Assembly: GCF_963855985.1 (NCBI RefSeq)
Contig: NC_087107.1
Span: 6,138,001 to 6,202,000 of the forward strand
DNA length: 64,000 bases
From: Ostrinia nubilalis
Taxonomy: Eukaryota > Arthropoda > Insecta > Lepidoptera > Crambidae
Direction of reading: 5' to 3'
Positions 33,866-44,406 of this stretch are shown piece after piece. The position numbers and the translations under genes are program-made. Every line of letters starts with the position of its first letter. Position 1 is the stretch's first letter. The notes below the pieces were generated by a model. It was not told the DNA's origin. It was given only the letters and a program-made list of their open reading frames with translations, and did no database searches.

Positions 33866-34172
33866 TGTAGGTACACATTAATCAGAGCAATAAATTAACT
33901 TTATGAATGAACAGAGCGTATTGAGTAGCGTCCTGCGTTCCCACATCATTGCCCAATACAATTAACAATAGAAAACAATAGTTATACTGTTCCTTGTATG
34001 TGTCGGCGGCTGAGCCCGCCAGTTTTATTTTAGTCGCAATTACACCTTTAAAGAAATCACATGTTTTACTGTTCCAACCTTCTGACGTACGTTTTGTGGA
34101 CTTAACAGTAATATACCTGAACATAACGTATATTAATATAATTACGTACATTGGGTATAAAAATAACGTACA
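33866..34172 (+). repeat. 3' LTR of the gypsy element
   Basis: 307 bp matching 29718-30027, preceded by the polypurine tract at about 33850-33865. Between the integrase stop (33584) and this LTR lie 280 bp of AT-rich 3' leader. Confidence 0.92.
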
Positions 34173-34177
34173 CTAGT

Positions 34178-35312
34178 ACAATGTTTATCTGATAAACAAA
34201 CAACACACAAATTAGTTTTGTTAACAAATGTCTGTCTGTCATTGGGACTCAATTTAATTAATTTAAAACACTTGTAAGTTGAGTGATTTTTGTTGCAATA
34301 CAAACAAGAAAATAACTTACCATTTGCACTTCTGCCGCTGCCAACAGTCACATGACTAGTGCTCTTTGCCGGAGGCACGACCTTTGTAGTGCTCACTGCT
34401 TCATCACGGCATAGCATATCTAATGCTTGGCAGCGCTGCTGTATAAAGTTAAGAAATTGTTGCAAACTAGGGAAATCACTGGAATCTCTTTGCAATTCAA
34501 AATCACGCAAAGAACTGTAATCAATTTTTGTTGACAAAATATGTATGAGAATAATATCTTGCAAGTTTGAAATATTCAGTGATAATAGTGAGTTATAATA
34601 CTGCATAAAATCATTTGTTAATTGCCTTAGTGTATAAGATTTACCATTGACTTTATGTAAAGACAAAATGTGTTGCAAATGATAATTAGCTATAAGAACC
34701 TTATTGTCATATCTTGATGTAATCGCAGACCATGCCTTCACGTAGTTTTCGTTCGTACATTCCAAAGTCGTAACCAAAGAGGCAGCTTCGCCGACCAAAC
34801 ACGACTTCAAGTAATAGAACTTCTGCACGGGACTTAAATCTTCATTTCCGTGTAGGTACCATAGTGACGTATAAATCCTTGAACGACAACCAGTCTCCAT
34901 AACTTCCACTGAACTTGGGCAACGATATCTTGGGAAGATTCGGTTTATGCTGGTGCTCTTGCGTCGATCCGGAGTCACTCGCCGATGAGTTACAATGATG
35001 CTTCAGCGCCTCACGACGTTCACGAATGTCAGTTAGTATTCTTTGACACCTTGACTCGATTTTCGATCCCTCAGCGGTCTCTGAAGTATCCATCGATTCC
35101 AAATTGAGATTGACGTCCTCCAATCTCGTAAAAAGACTGCTAATTCGTTCGGCGGCAACATCCAACATGGCGGTGGATTTTACGGTAGAAATGTCCCCCA
35201 GCTCATTTTCCACAAGTGATATGCGGCCTTTGATGTATCTTCTCACATTTATCAATTTTTGCTTGTCTTGATGAGCAAAATCACTGCTGGTATCCTCGCC
35301 GGTTAGGGGCAT
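34178..35312 (-). pseudogene. BEL/Pao Gag, frameshifted
   Basis: The start is ATG at 35312 (MPLTGEDTSSDF); the longer reading from 35327 uses TTG. The first part holds a coiled-coil-like segment and ends with the conserved LPKFSGSYGDWLSFKDLY. A small insertion near 34855 shifts the frame. The second part (to 34178) continues HGNEDLSPVQKFYYLKSCLV and the zinc-binding CLYCNKNHSTYKC and CVVCLSDKHC. The reading continues in phase at 29712 across the gypsy insertion when the CTAGT duplication is counted once. It is the particle protein of a BEL element, now broken. Confidence 0.9.
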
Positions 35313-35446
35313 TTTGAAAGCACGCAATATGTGGTATGCAATGCGTTAACGTCACCCCGGGCCGGCAGCACACAACACGAAAAAAAAAAAACTGCTCCAA
35401 GTACAGATTCTCAGTACAGACTCCTGCATCCAGCTCTGAAGGACCA

Positions 35447-35625
35447 TGAACAGAGTGATGCGGCAGGTACAAAAGACACTTAACTTCAGTGATATTCTAT
35501 TTATTGAGAAGATAATTTACAACCATGTGCACACACTTGAATGGTAGGAAAAAGAGACCATAGAGAGGGGCCATAGAGCATACAACGCTTCTGGGTTGCC
35601 AGATATCGTTATTACATTTTTACCA
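35447..35625 (-). repeat. 5' LTR of the BEL element
   Basis: 179 bp, flanked outside by AATAC. On the inner side (minus strand) the sequence TGGTCCTTCAGAGC follows at once and is the likely tRNA primer-binding site. Confidence 0.92.
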
Positions 35626-35630
35626 AATAC

Positions 35631-38319
35631 TTTAGTCAAATTTTGTATTATTAACATTCTCTTTTGGGTACATCATGGCTGTTACAGTCCTATTCGAAAT
35701 AAGATGTACAGTATCTTTTATCCAGGTACATAATCCAAACCCTAAAACAATGTTACATAAATGCTGACAAAATTAATCAAACACGTTGCTTTACAAACCT
35801 GTAATTATGTGATCCTATCTTACAATGTAAGCGAAGTATTCATAAATCGATGTCAGAGTCAGGCATTGTTAGCCTAAAACCAAATTGAAATGAATAGTAT
35901 TGATATGGGCGCAGTAGTTCATCACCCCCTATTTCATTACGGAGGGGTTAAACTGTTTTACAAGCGGTAGAATACGGTAAATGTATTTCGCGTCGAGATT
36001 TACACAAAGGGTCGTCGGGCGCCGCTCTATCTTCATTTGACGTACCCGTGCCCTGCCTCCGGGGGTAGGCCAAGAATAACAGTAAATCATTTGGAGAATG
36101 AGCAAAGATTATGAGTAAATATTAAGTTACACGTAGTCGGTACTGTCAACTACATATTTCTTTGTGAGACTGTATGTAAATATTATCCCTGTAAATATTA
36201 GTTTCAATTGAGGATAATGAGTTTTTGCGCAAATTAAATGCTGAAGCTGCAATATCCATAAATGGTGTAGGTATGTATGTATACCAATTACGATGCTATT
36301 TTTTGGGAATAATACCTATATAAAAAGCTCTTCAAAACTTTCCCTAAAGTACTTTATGTTAGTGAAAAGCTCAAAATATAAGACGCTGAGACGTGGTCAA
36401 AGGTTGTGTTAAGACCGTCGTGTACAGACAGACAGGGAAGATATACTGAATCCAATCGATACGTTTGTTATTATTTCTTGTATAATATTGAAGTCTTGTT
36501 GTTGTATCGTTATCGCATTCAAGGAAAATCTCTTAGCGCGGCTATTTACGTCGATGTTCTGGTGTTTCTATCTAGGCTGTGTCTGTCGCAGCGCCGGCCA
36601 GACAAATGGCACTATTTGTATAGATTTGCGGGACTCGCACGCCCGTGCCCAACATGCGATCGGGTGTAATCTCTTTTAAATTGCCTGCGATGAAGTGGCC
36701 TAACATGCCCCAGGTGTTTATTTTTTGTAAATATATTAACAAAAAAACCCTGTCATTTTGTAGCAAATTCACCTGCTACAAGTATCTAAGTATGTATCTC
36801 TTTTAAAGTTTCAGGAATTTTCTCAAATAGGTACTCCTTCTCTTCCCTTTCCTACCATAAGCTGATTTTGTTTATAGATATAAGATTTTGAAATATTATG
36901 TGTGATCACAAAAAGACTGAAATGTCTGAGTATCAAATTCAGCTCTGTACATTTTGGATAAAATAAGCCCTACGAGACACACAAAAGCACGTTTTATGAC
37001 ACACAAAGCAATATGAAACTTAATGTCGCAACTCTACGCAAAGCTAATGTAGGTACCCGTATAAGACTACGCATGTAAGCATAAGCAATCATCAGTTTAT
37101 GTATAAAGTTATAGAGCTCTCAGCTCCCACGCCTTGTGCCACATCCGTACGTACGAAAATATAAAACAAAGCCTTACTTTAGTGCTCATGAATAAGGATT
37201 CTTTACTTTATTTTATGAAACCAATAAAACCTGCAACAACAGTTCGCAGGTATCCATACAAAACTGTTTGATGCATTCGCCGAGGAGATTGTAACGGCGA
37301 CATTTATGATTTTTTTATCGGATGATAAAAGTATTTTTTTATGTTTAAGCTGCATCGTCGTAACTAGCTGAAATGGTATCATAGAAGATATAGTGTGTTT
37401 CATACTGACTGGGGGTTTGTGAAAGTACATTATGTTACGAAAAATATGTAATAGTAAAAAGATATTAGAAAAGTTATATCATTTTAGTCATCTCAAAACG
37501 TCAAATTATGTTGGAAGACGTCTTTTTGCTGGCACTCAATATGTGCGGTGCGACGTGGTGGAAATTCGTTAGTTCATAACTGCACAAAAACTATACAGCA
37601 TCAGCCGACGGTTTCAATTTTGGCCGCAATAACACGCTGTGTATTTTCAGGCGAATGGATACGTTTAGCTTTTCGAAGCAACCGCAGTAAGCTCTTTCTG
37701 GGGCAACAAAAATAAATGCACAAGTATTTCACGGAGTTATCTGCAATTTTGTAGTTAACTCGTTGCACTCGAACGATCTCTGTTAAACATTAAATTCTAG
37801 TTAGCTGTTGTTTTAGTTTCTACACAATTATTGCTGCATTTTCACGATACACAATCACGTGCTTTGTACCTAACTTAGATCTGTTTAAGTAGTGATTAAA
37901 ATCTGTTTCTTATACGCTTGGCTACAAAAACGTGCCAAGTAGTGATTTGTTTCTGAGAGTCACAGGCGGTGCCACGGATCGATTTCTAACTGGCTGTACT
38001 TGTCCAGTTAATTATTAAAATGCAATTTGGTCGTCAAGATTATCAACCAGATCTACGTCTTGAAAGTGATGACCACCATCACATGACACTTTTAGGCAAA
38101 CTAAAGGGAGGTCCACACAGTTTGTGACCGCAGTCTGTGGAGGAACCTATATGTGGTCGCGATCCTCATCAGTGAGGGTCCGAGGAAGATGAAAAAGGAT
38201 GAATTAAATGTAGTGTGTGAATGAAGGCTTGTATTGGAATATTAGTGATGGTGATTGTAGGCTAGTTAGTGATGGTGATTGTATGCTCATACGCGTGGAC
38301 AAAGTGCACGTCATACAGT
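35631..38319. other. Intergenic DNA, no gene seen
   Basis: Short ORFs are present but none has a recognisable motif or splice context. Around 36400-36680 there is a less AT-rich patch. No repeats were recognised. Confidence 0.45.
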
Positions 38320-38321
38320 TC

Positions 38322-38456
38322 GTCCTGTACGAATATTCGCAATGCAATCAGCAACAGAGGATACAGATGCGTGTCACGGCAGGGTCACGGGGGAGCTAAC
38401 TGGGCCGGTGCAATAAATAACGCAGCGTAAGTTCACGGCCGTGCTCATCCGCTCGT
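38322..38456. repeat. Dispersed direct repeat, copy 1
   Basis: It shares with 38873-39006 the blocks ATATTCGCA.TGCAATCAGC, GGGAGCTAACTGGGCCGGTG, CAATAAATAACGC and GTAAGTTCACGGCC. Identity is high over about 130 bp despite small indels. A third shorter relative is at about 39186-39226. Confidence 0.7.
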
Positions 38457-38872
38457 GGACATGGCAACTGAATCTGCGGGCCTAATTCGCGATGATTTCC
38501 GTGTTTTCAAATGTCTGTTGTTTTTACACATGGCAAGAAATTGGAATAAGTTAGGGAGCAGAAAATAGATATGGTTATTACGGAAAATTAGGGAGAAAAT
38601 TGTGTATTGAATTAAACTAGGCTACTTAGCCAGACTTTTGACTTCAAAGTTCTCCAAGATTTCAAAGCATAGTTAAGATTATGACTTTCAAACTAGGCGG
38701 TTATGTCTTGAAGTTATTACCTTATTGAAACCACATGGGTTGTAATTAACTGAAATCTGAATCCTTGCTGGCGAAGCCGTGTGTAATTGCTTCGTAGCTG
38801 ATCCAATACTGTTGGAAATATAAATAGCACGTTAGTGTTTCTAAACGTATTTGAATTGAGTGGGTCACCAGA

Positions 38873-39006
38873 GTACAAATATTCGCATTGCAATCAGCGG
38901 CAGAGGATATAGGCGCGTGTCACGGTTGGTAGCGTCACGAGGGAGCTAACTGGGCCGGTGCAATAAATAACGCGCGCACCGTAAGTTCACGGCCGGGCTC
39001 ATGCGT
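38873..39006. repeat. Dispersed direct repeat, copy 2
   Basis: Second copy of the 38322-38456 repeat, with an extra GTAG and CGCACC insertion. No terminal repeats or poly(A) mark it as a standard transposon. Confidence 0.7.
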
Positions 39007-40121
39007 CCGGCATATAGGTAATTCTGCGAATGTAAATCACATCGTAATTAGTTTAAAGAAATAAATAAAATTAAATATTAATCTGAATAAGAGCGAAAGA
39101 GATCTTGTAGAATAGAGCCTTAAATCTTGCTAAAGCAGACTGATTTTAATTTTAGTGACCTTATCTCGGTGTTTTTATTAAAATGGGCTGTGTTGTTATA
39201 ACGCAAGCAGTAAGTTCACGGCTGGAAATAGACAGATTTTTTCTGCTCTAGTAACTTTTTCCCATAATAGTTATTCTTCGAGACCCAGCCAGAGAGATAA
39301 ATATAAATTAAGTAGGTACATCTTATTACCGAGCAGGGCCTCAGATCCTCAGAGCGTAAGTAACACGGGTCACTATGATCAAACGTTTTCAAGTCACGGC
39401 TTTAGTAGATTATCTGTTTAGGAAACTGTACATATCCTGAACTAAAGTAATTTTAACAAAGTAAACAAAATATGCCATCTAACTACTTACTGTTTGTATT
39501 TTAGAATGTAATTAGATAATTAATTTGAGGGTTTTCTAATTCCAGATTTCTACTACAGACTGATTATATCGATAAAGTTTACCATAAAATATGACGAGAA
39601 CGAAGGTTTCCACTTAAAAATATGCTGGAAGCGATTTCTAAAAATGAGCGAGCTATTAGTGCGTACGGTCGCCACTTGGTGACGCGTGATTTGGTTTAAA
39701 ATTATAAAAAGGTCGAACCATTTTAGGGTGTCGTTTGTCCAATAAACTGAGAGTAGGGTTTTACTTTCCGTGGAAGCTCGTAATGGACAGATAGATTGAC
39801 AGACACATTAAATTGGTCAAGAGTAGATACAAGTCTGGCGATGCCCTTATAATATAAACTGACACCAGGCCAGACAATGTAGAGTTCTGATTTCGTGATC
39901 TGGAAAAAGTTGGACCGAACGTTACATTTCATTTAGGACTGAGTTTGCGTTTGACCCCAATCTTATCTGACGGTTAGGCGATGATGGGACTATTTACAGA
40001 CAAGATATTAATACAGCCCACGATAAGAGAGATTTTAATATCCCAAGTTTTGTTAGACCGTTATGTTAGGATTGTTTAATACAATCTGACATTTACTATC
40101 ATGACAAAAGCACGTCGATGC
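39007..40121. other. Intergenic DNA, no gene seen
   Basis: AT-rich, with scattered stops in all frames. A short relative of the preceding repeat lies at 39186-39226. Confidence 0.4.
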
Positions 40122-40597
40122 AAATGATACTTGTTTAATTTCATTTATTATACCAACTTTATTCATAGTAGGTAGTTAACTTGAATTTGTTTCTTTGAAC
40201 ATGTATTACTTGTACCAACCTAGTTCAAAGCAAATTATTATTGGAAACTTGTTTATTACGTAGTAAATAGGTGCCATATTTTTCTCCTGTTTCATTATTA
40301 GATTCTCACTCAGTTGTAGAACATCAATCAAACATGAATATTACGTTAAACTTTTTTAAATGATACTTGTTTAATTTCATTTATTATACCAACTTTATTC
40401 ATAGTAGGTAGGTAACTTGAATTTGTTTCTTTGAACATATGTATTACTTGTACCAACCTAGTTCAAAGCAAATTATTATTGGAAACTTGTTTATTACGTA
40501 GTAAATAGGTGCCATATTTTTCTCCTGTTTCATTATTAGATTCTCACTCAGTTGTAGAACATCAATCAAACATGAATATTACGTTAAACTTTTTTAA
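40122..40597. repeat. Tandem duplication of about 238 bp
   Basis: 40122-40357 and 40358-40597 both begin AAATGATACTTGTTTAATTT and end AAACTTTTTTAA. They differ by a G/T change and an AT insertion, so the duplication is recent. Confidence 0.9.
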
Positions 40598-42195
40598 GGA
40601 ACATCAAAACTTACCTTTGATATTGAAACTTACAAAAATAGAACCTTGTAAAGCTGTAATATTCTTCAAGTAATTTATTTATAGTACCTACTTATTATCT
40701 CATTTATTTCGAGATAGGTCTTCGCAAACATAAAAAGTAAATGTACGGCTCACCGGATATTGGCCAGACATGTTTCCATACAAAGGCGTATTAAACATGG
40801 CTGAACACTGAACAACTAAGATTCCGCAGACTCGGCGCTGCGTCTGACAGCTTTTAAAGGATCAATTTCCTATAAAAGAGTAAAAAGCGTAGGTGTTTTC
40901 AACCTCCTTTGTTGATCTTACAAGGAATTATCTATACTGTCTGTAGGTATTACAGAACCACGTGTGCTCAAGTGTCGAATCCATCTCAAGCAGATATTGA
41001 ACCTTTTGATTGGTTGAATCTCAATATTTAGAGCAATCACAGGACATAATCTATGACTGAGACTGAGATTGAATCGAGTTTTGAGCGATGTTTTTTAATA
41101 TGGATGGATAAAAAAAAAGACGTTAGCATATTGAAAGTACAAATAAAAGCATAGCTAAAATTGAAAGATTTTTTTTAGCCTAATTAGATGCTTTTAATGG
41201 ATTTTGGTTTATTTTTTTCATTGGAAAAACACAGCGAGAAAAATTCGAGAGAGAAATCAAACAAAAACACTGCTCCGAAGCCCACTCATTAAAAAGCGTA
41301 GGCGCTGTACTGTAAAGTGTGCGCGATCCTCCTTACCCGAAATAACGAGGAATAAATGAGGAACTCTTGAAGAAGTAATAAATAAAGATGGCCGACTACA
41401 ATACCCATATATGATTACGTAAAATAATGCTTATTCTAAGTATGAGGTATATTTTTAGCAAATCAAGACGGCTTTCTTCAAGCCGATACGATCTTGAATA
41501 AGGTGGTTTAGACCACCAGTCAATGGTCATACATTATCTACTTCTTATGAGGGAAAATGCGGTTTTCCCATTGATTTTGCTCTGCAAAGACAAGCAAATC
41601 ACTTCCTCGCCAATTCTATAAAAAGGTATTTATTGATTTCAAAGTTTTCGAATTTTACAGCATTCTGTAAATCTGGACTTTGAAGAATAAAATGTTTTTT
41701 AAAGACATTGTGCCTTGGAACTATTGTTAAATGATGTCTACTATGCATTTGCGTAGTTTCTGCCACAGAGGGTAATGAGAACGTTATTCCAAACATGTTA
41801 CATGTTTTGCTAACTTTACTTGGCAACACTATTGTGCCTAGCTGTCTCAGCGTTGGTAATGCCATAGTAAAAGACAATAGTAGAACTTCTTTGAAATGAA
41901 ACATCAGTTTTGCACTCAAGCGACTGTTGGATTGGCTTACCTACGTCATAAATGCTATAGTGACTAACTTTCCGACTGGTCGTGTACAGGTAATCTTAAA
42001 CGCAATGGTGAACTTATATGATTCTTTTGCCAGTTTCTAGTGAACAATTATTTTCAGATTTATTTTAGATTACCCAGTTATTTTCAGATTTTTGTCATGC
42101 CTAGAAATATCTAATAGGCTAGTTTCCTAAAAAAATTTTTTTAGTCCGTCATGTTTAATATAAAAAAATATTGGACACATATATTTTTATTTGTC
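40598..42195. other. Intergenic DNA up to the next LTR element
   Basis: A 106-codon minus-strand ORF at 41599-41919 is the only long one. It has no recognised domain and is not called as a gene. The last four bases before 42200 (AATC) are the target duplication of the next element. Confidence 0.4.
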
Positions 42196-42199
42196 AATC

Positions 42200-43056
42200 T
42201 GCAACGGGGCGTCTTAGCTAGCTCAGTCTGACACCCCGCTGTTTAGTACTAAGTCCCAGTTCGCCTTCTGCGATGAGGGATGTGTACCTATCCAGGATGC
42301 CTACAGGGATATTTGACCAAGGAAACGCACAATCAATAACACAATGGCACTTATAATTCAGGTTCCACAATAGTTTACTTATTCTAGTTTCACTGACTCT
42401 AAATTACTATTATTTAAATAATGAACAAGTTATTCTACAATTGCAAATCTACTATGACAAGAGGGATAGCGACGCGCCCGGTTCGCGTCCCGAGACTAGT
42501 TTACGTATCCGCGAGAGGGGCGGCGCCCTGTGCGAGGTTTAGCGAGTGTTAGTTTGGATACTTATAAACTAGGGGGGTAGGACGGTTCGCTCCCAAATCG
42601 GTAACCGAGGTCAACGAAGTGGGGATTCGTGCACCGAAGGTAAAAGGCTTGGGACCTACGTGGCGAGTGGGGAGGAATTGCAGGAAGGGTGGCAGCGGGA
42701 TTGCTACCGTAGGTCGGGATTGAGTAAAGCATGCACTCGGTAAGGATTTGAATGTGAATACAGGCAGCGATGGTTCGCTCGTGTCGCGGAAACCGCGCGA
42801 GCAGAAAGTCCTATCGAGCCAGGTTAGTGGGAACAGTGAGGGCAGCTATTCGCTAGGGACTCTTGCGCAATTAGCCGTGGGAAAGTTAGACGCGCGCGCG
42901 ATCGTCTGGCTGTTGCGATGGCTCCCGAGCGAATGCTAGGCGCCCGCGGTCGCCGCCGTCTCTTATATTAGCTCGGTCCGTGCGGCGTGCGGCCGCGCAG
43001 CCGTAGGGTTGTCAAATCTGCGCTAGGGCTGTCGATGCGTCGCGGTGCGCGTCACA
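42200..43056 (-). repeat. 3' LTR of the 857-bp LTR element
   Basis: It matches 46661-47517 over its whole length. It is CpG- and GC-rich from about 42470 onward, unlike the AT-rich surroundings. Small ORFs in it are duplicated in the other LTR and are not called as genes. Confidence 0.93.
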
Positions 43057-43280
43057 TCCTCCCTTGTTTTGGAGATTTTTACCTGGAAAAATCACAAGTC
43101 TGGTACATAAAGGTTTTTTAAGAACAACTAAAATTCATGTCAATAATAAGTTATTTTTGGGTAATTTCATAACGAGTATAAATTAAAATGTAAAACATGA
43201 CTGAATTTGTATTTAATCATTAGCCCAATAATAACTCTTTATTTAAAACATGACAGTACATTTATTTACTTATAACAATA

Positions 43281-43605
43281 TTAGCTAACTTGGTCTTGAA
43301 ACAATGTTATTGAGATACCCTTAACTTTTTGCTTACAATGAACTAATTAAACGCTAATATAAGCTAACTTAGTTTTGAAACAATGTTGTTAAGATAGGTA
43401 GGACCTTTGACCTTTTGTTTACAATTAACCCGTTAAACGCTAATTTTAGCTAATTTAGTTTTGAAACAATGTTATTAAGATACCTTTAATTTTTTTGCTT
43501 ACAATGAACTAATTAAACGCTAATTTTAGCTTAGTTTTGAAACAATGTTATTAAGATACCTTTAATTTTTTTTTGCTTACAATTAACTAATGAGCTAATT
43601 AAACG
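43281..43605 (-). repeat. Four tandem subrepeats of about 80 bp
   Basis: Units start near 43281, 43361, 43447 and 43526, each with TTAGCTAA, TTTTGAAACAATGTTATTAA, GCTTACAAT.AACTAATTAA and ACGCTAAT. They lie in the non-coding 3' part of the LTR element. Confidence 0.75.
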
Positions 43606-44122
43606 AGTTGTTTAATTTGTTATTACGAGTATTACTTGAAATATTTCTTTAATACAATAATAGTATTCATGGCACTTGTTATTAATATTTCTAGTTTACT
43701 AGTTTTATTATCTAAATTACTATACTCAGAATAGGCATCTGATTAATGTTAATAATTTCTATAATTATTAAAAGTTATACAAGACAATGGCAGTTAAGGG
43801 GTTAAGTTTTAACCACAACAATATTATTTCATAATGGAATGCAGCCTGACGCGGCGCGCCAACATTAGGCAGGTAAAATCTAGTTATGAGTCATCTAGTA
43901 AGCGAGCGCTGTTGATCGCCCGTGGTGAATAGAAAAATACATGTTTCTCTGGTAATATGCAAATGAGCTCGCTCGGTGAATCGTTCTTACAATGTTTGTT
44001 TACTATTTAAAAGTTATCGAGAAACTGGTAGTACTATTGACGCGTAGCAAACCGGTTTGTTATTTATGTGAATTTAGGTTGCGAGTTACGAGTAAATAAC
44101 AATGCGATTTGCGTCAATAGTT

Positions 44123-44310
44123 ATTTAACGAGATTAAATAGAACAATTGAACGATTTAAATTATACAGGGCTACTATGAAATGTTAATTAATAGTTATAG
44201 GTTATTGATATATGATATTTAACGAGATTAAATTCAAGAACTGAATGATCTAGATTATACAGGGTTGCTATGTAATGTTAATTAATACTTTTTCATTATT
44301 GACTTGTTTT
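44123..44310 (-). repeat. Two tandem subrepeats of about 94 bp
   Basis: Units start at 44123 and 44217 with ATTTAACGAGATTAAA and continue with GATTATACAGGG.TGCTATG-like and AATGTTAATTAATA blocks. A third partial start (CTTTAACGAGAAC) is near 44328. Confidence 0.7.
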
Positions 44311-44406
44311 TAATATTGATGAATTTACTTTAACGAGAACTGACTAGACAATTACTATGTATTTTGTATCTATCTATTAGAAACCTAACTTAGGTATAAA
44401 GTTAAG

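Larger units (their letters stand above)
29718..34172 (+). mobile_element. Ty3/gypsy retrotransposon of the CsRn1/Kamikaze type with RT deleted
   Basis: LTRs lie at 29718-30027 (310 bp) and 33866-34172 (307 bp), TGTAGG...GTACA, with the target duplication CTAGT (29713-29717 and 34173-34177). A primer-binding-like TGGTGACCCCGACGTG follows the 5' LTR and a polypurine tract AAGGAGGGGGATGA precedes the 3' LTR. It carries gag, protease, RNase H and integrase but not RT. The LTRs differ mainly by a small indel close to their ends. It is antisense to the host BEL element, splitting it between gag and protease. Confidence 0.95.
24642..35625 (-). mobile_element. BEL/Pao LTR retrotransposon, decayed and carrying two nested insertions
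   Basis: LTRs of 179 bp lie at 24642-24820 and 35447-35625 (plus-strand edges TGAACA...TTACCA) and are flanked by the duplication AATAC (24637-24641 and 35626-35630). Minus-strand order is gag, protease, RT, RNase H, integrase and BEL-type C-terminal domain, with FVDD as the RT motif. The body is interrupted by a Mutator-like element (26311-27136) and a Ty3/gypsy element (29718-34172). It carries frameshifts, at least three in-frame stops and an RT deletion, so it is inactive. Confidence 0.95.

Noticed and set aside
41599..41919. 106-codon minus-strand ORF as a host gene
   Set aside because: No recognised domain, no splice context and AT-rich codon content like its surroundings. A chance ORF is more likely.
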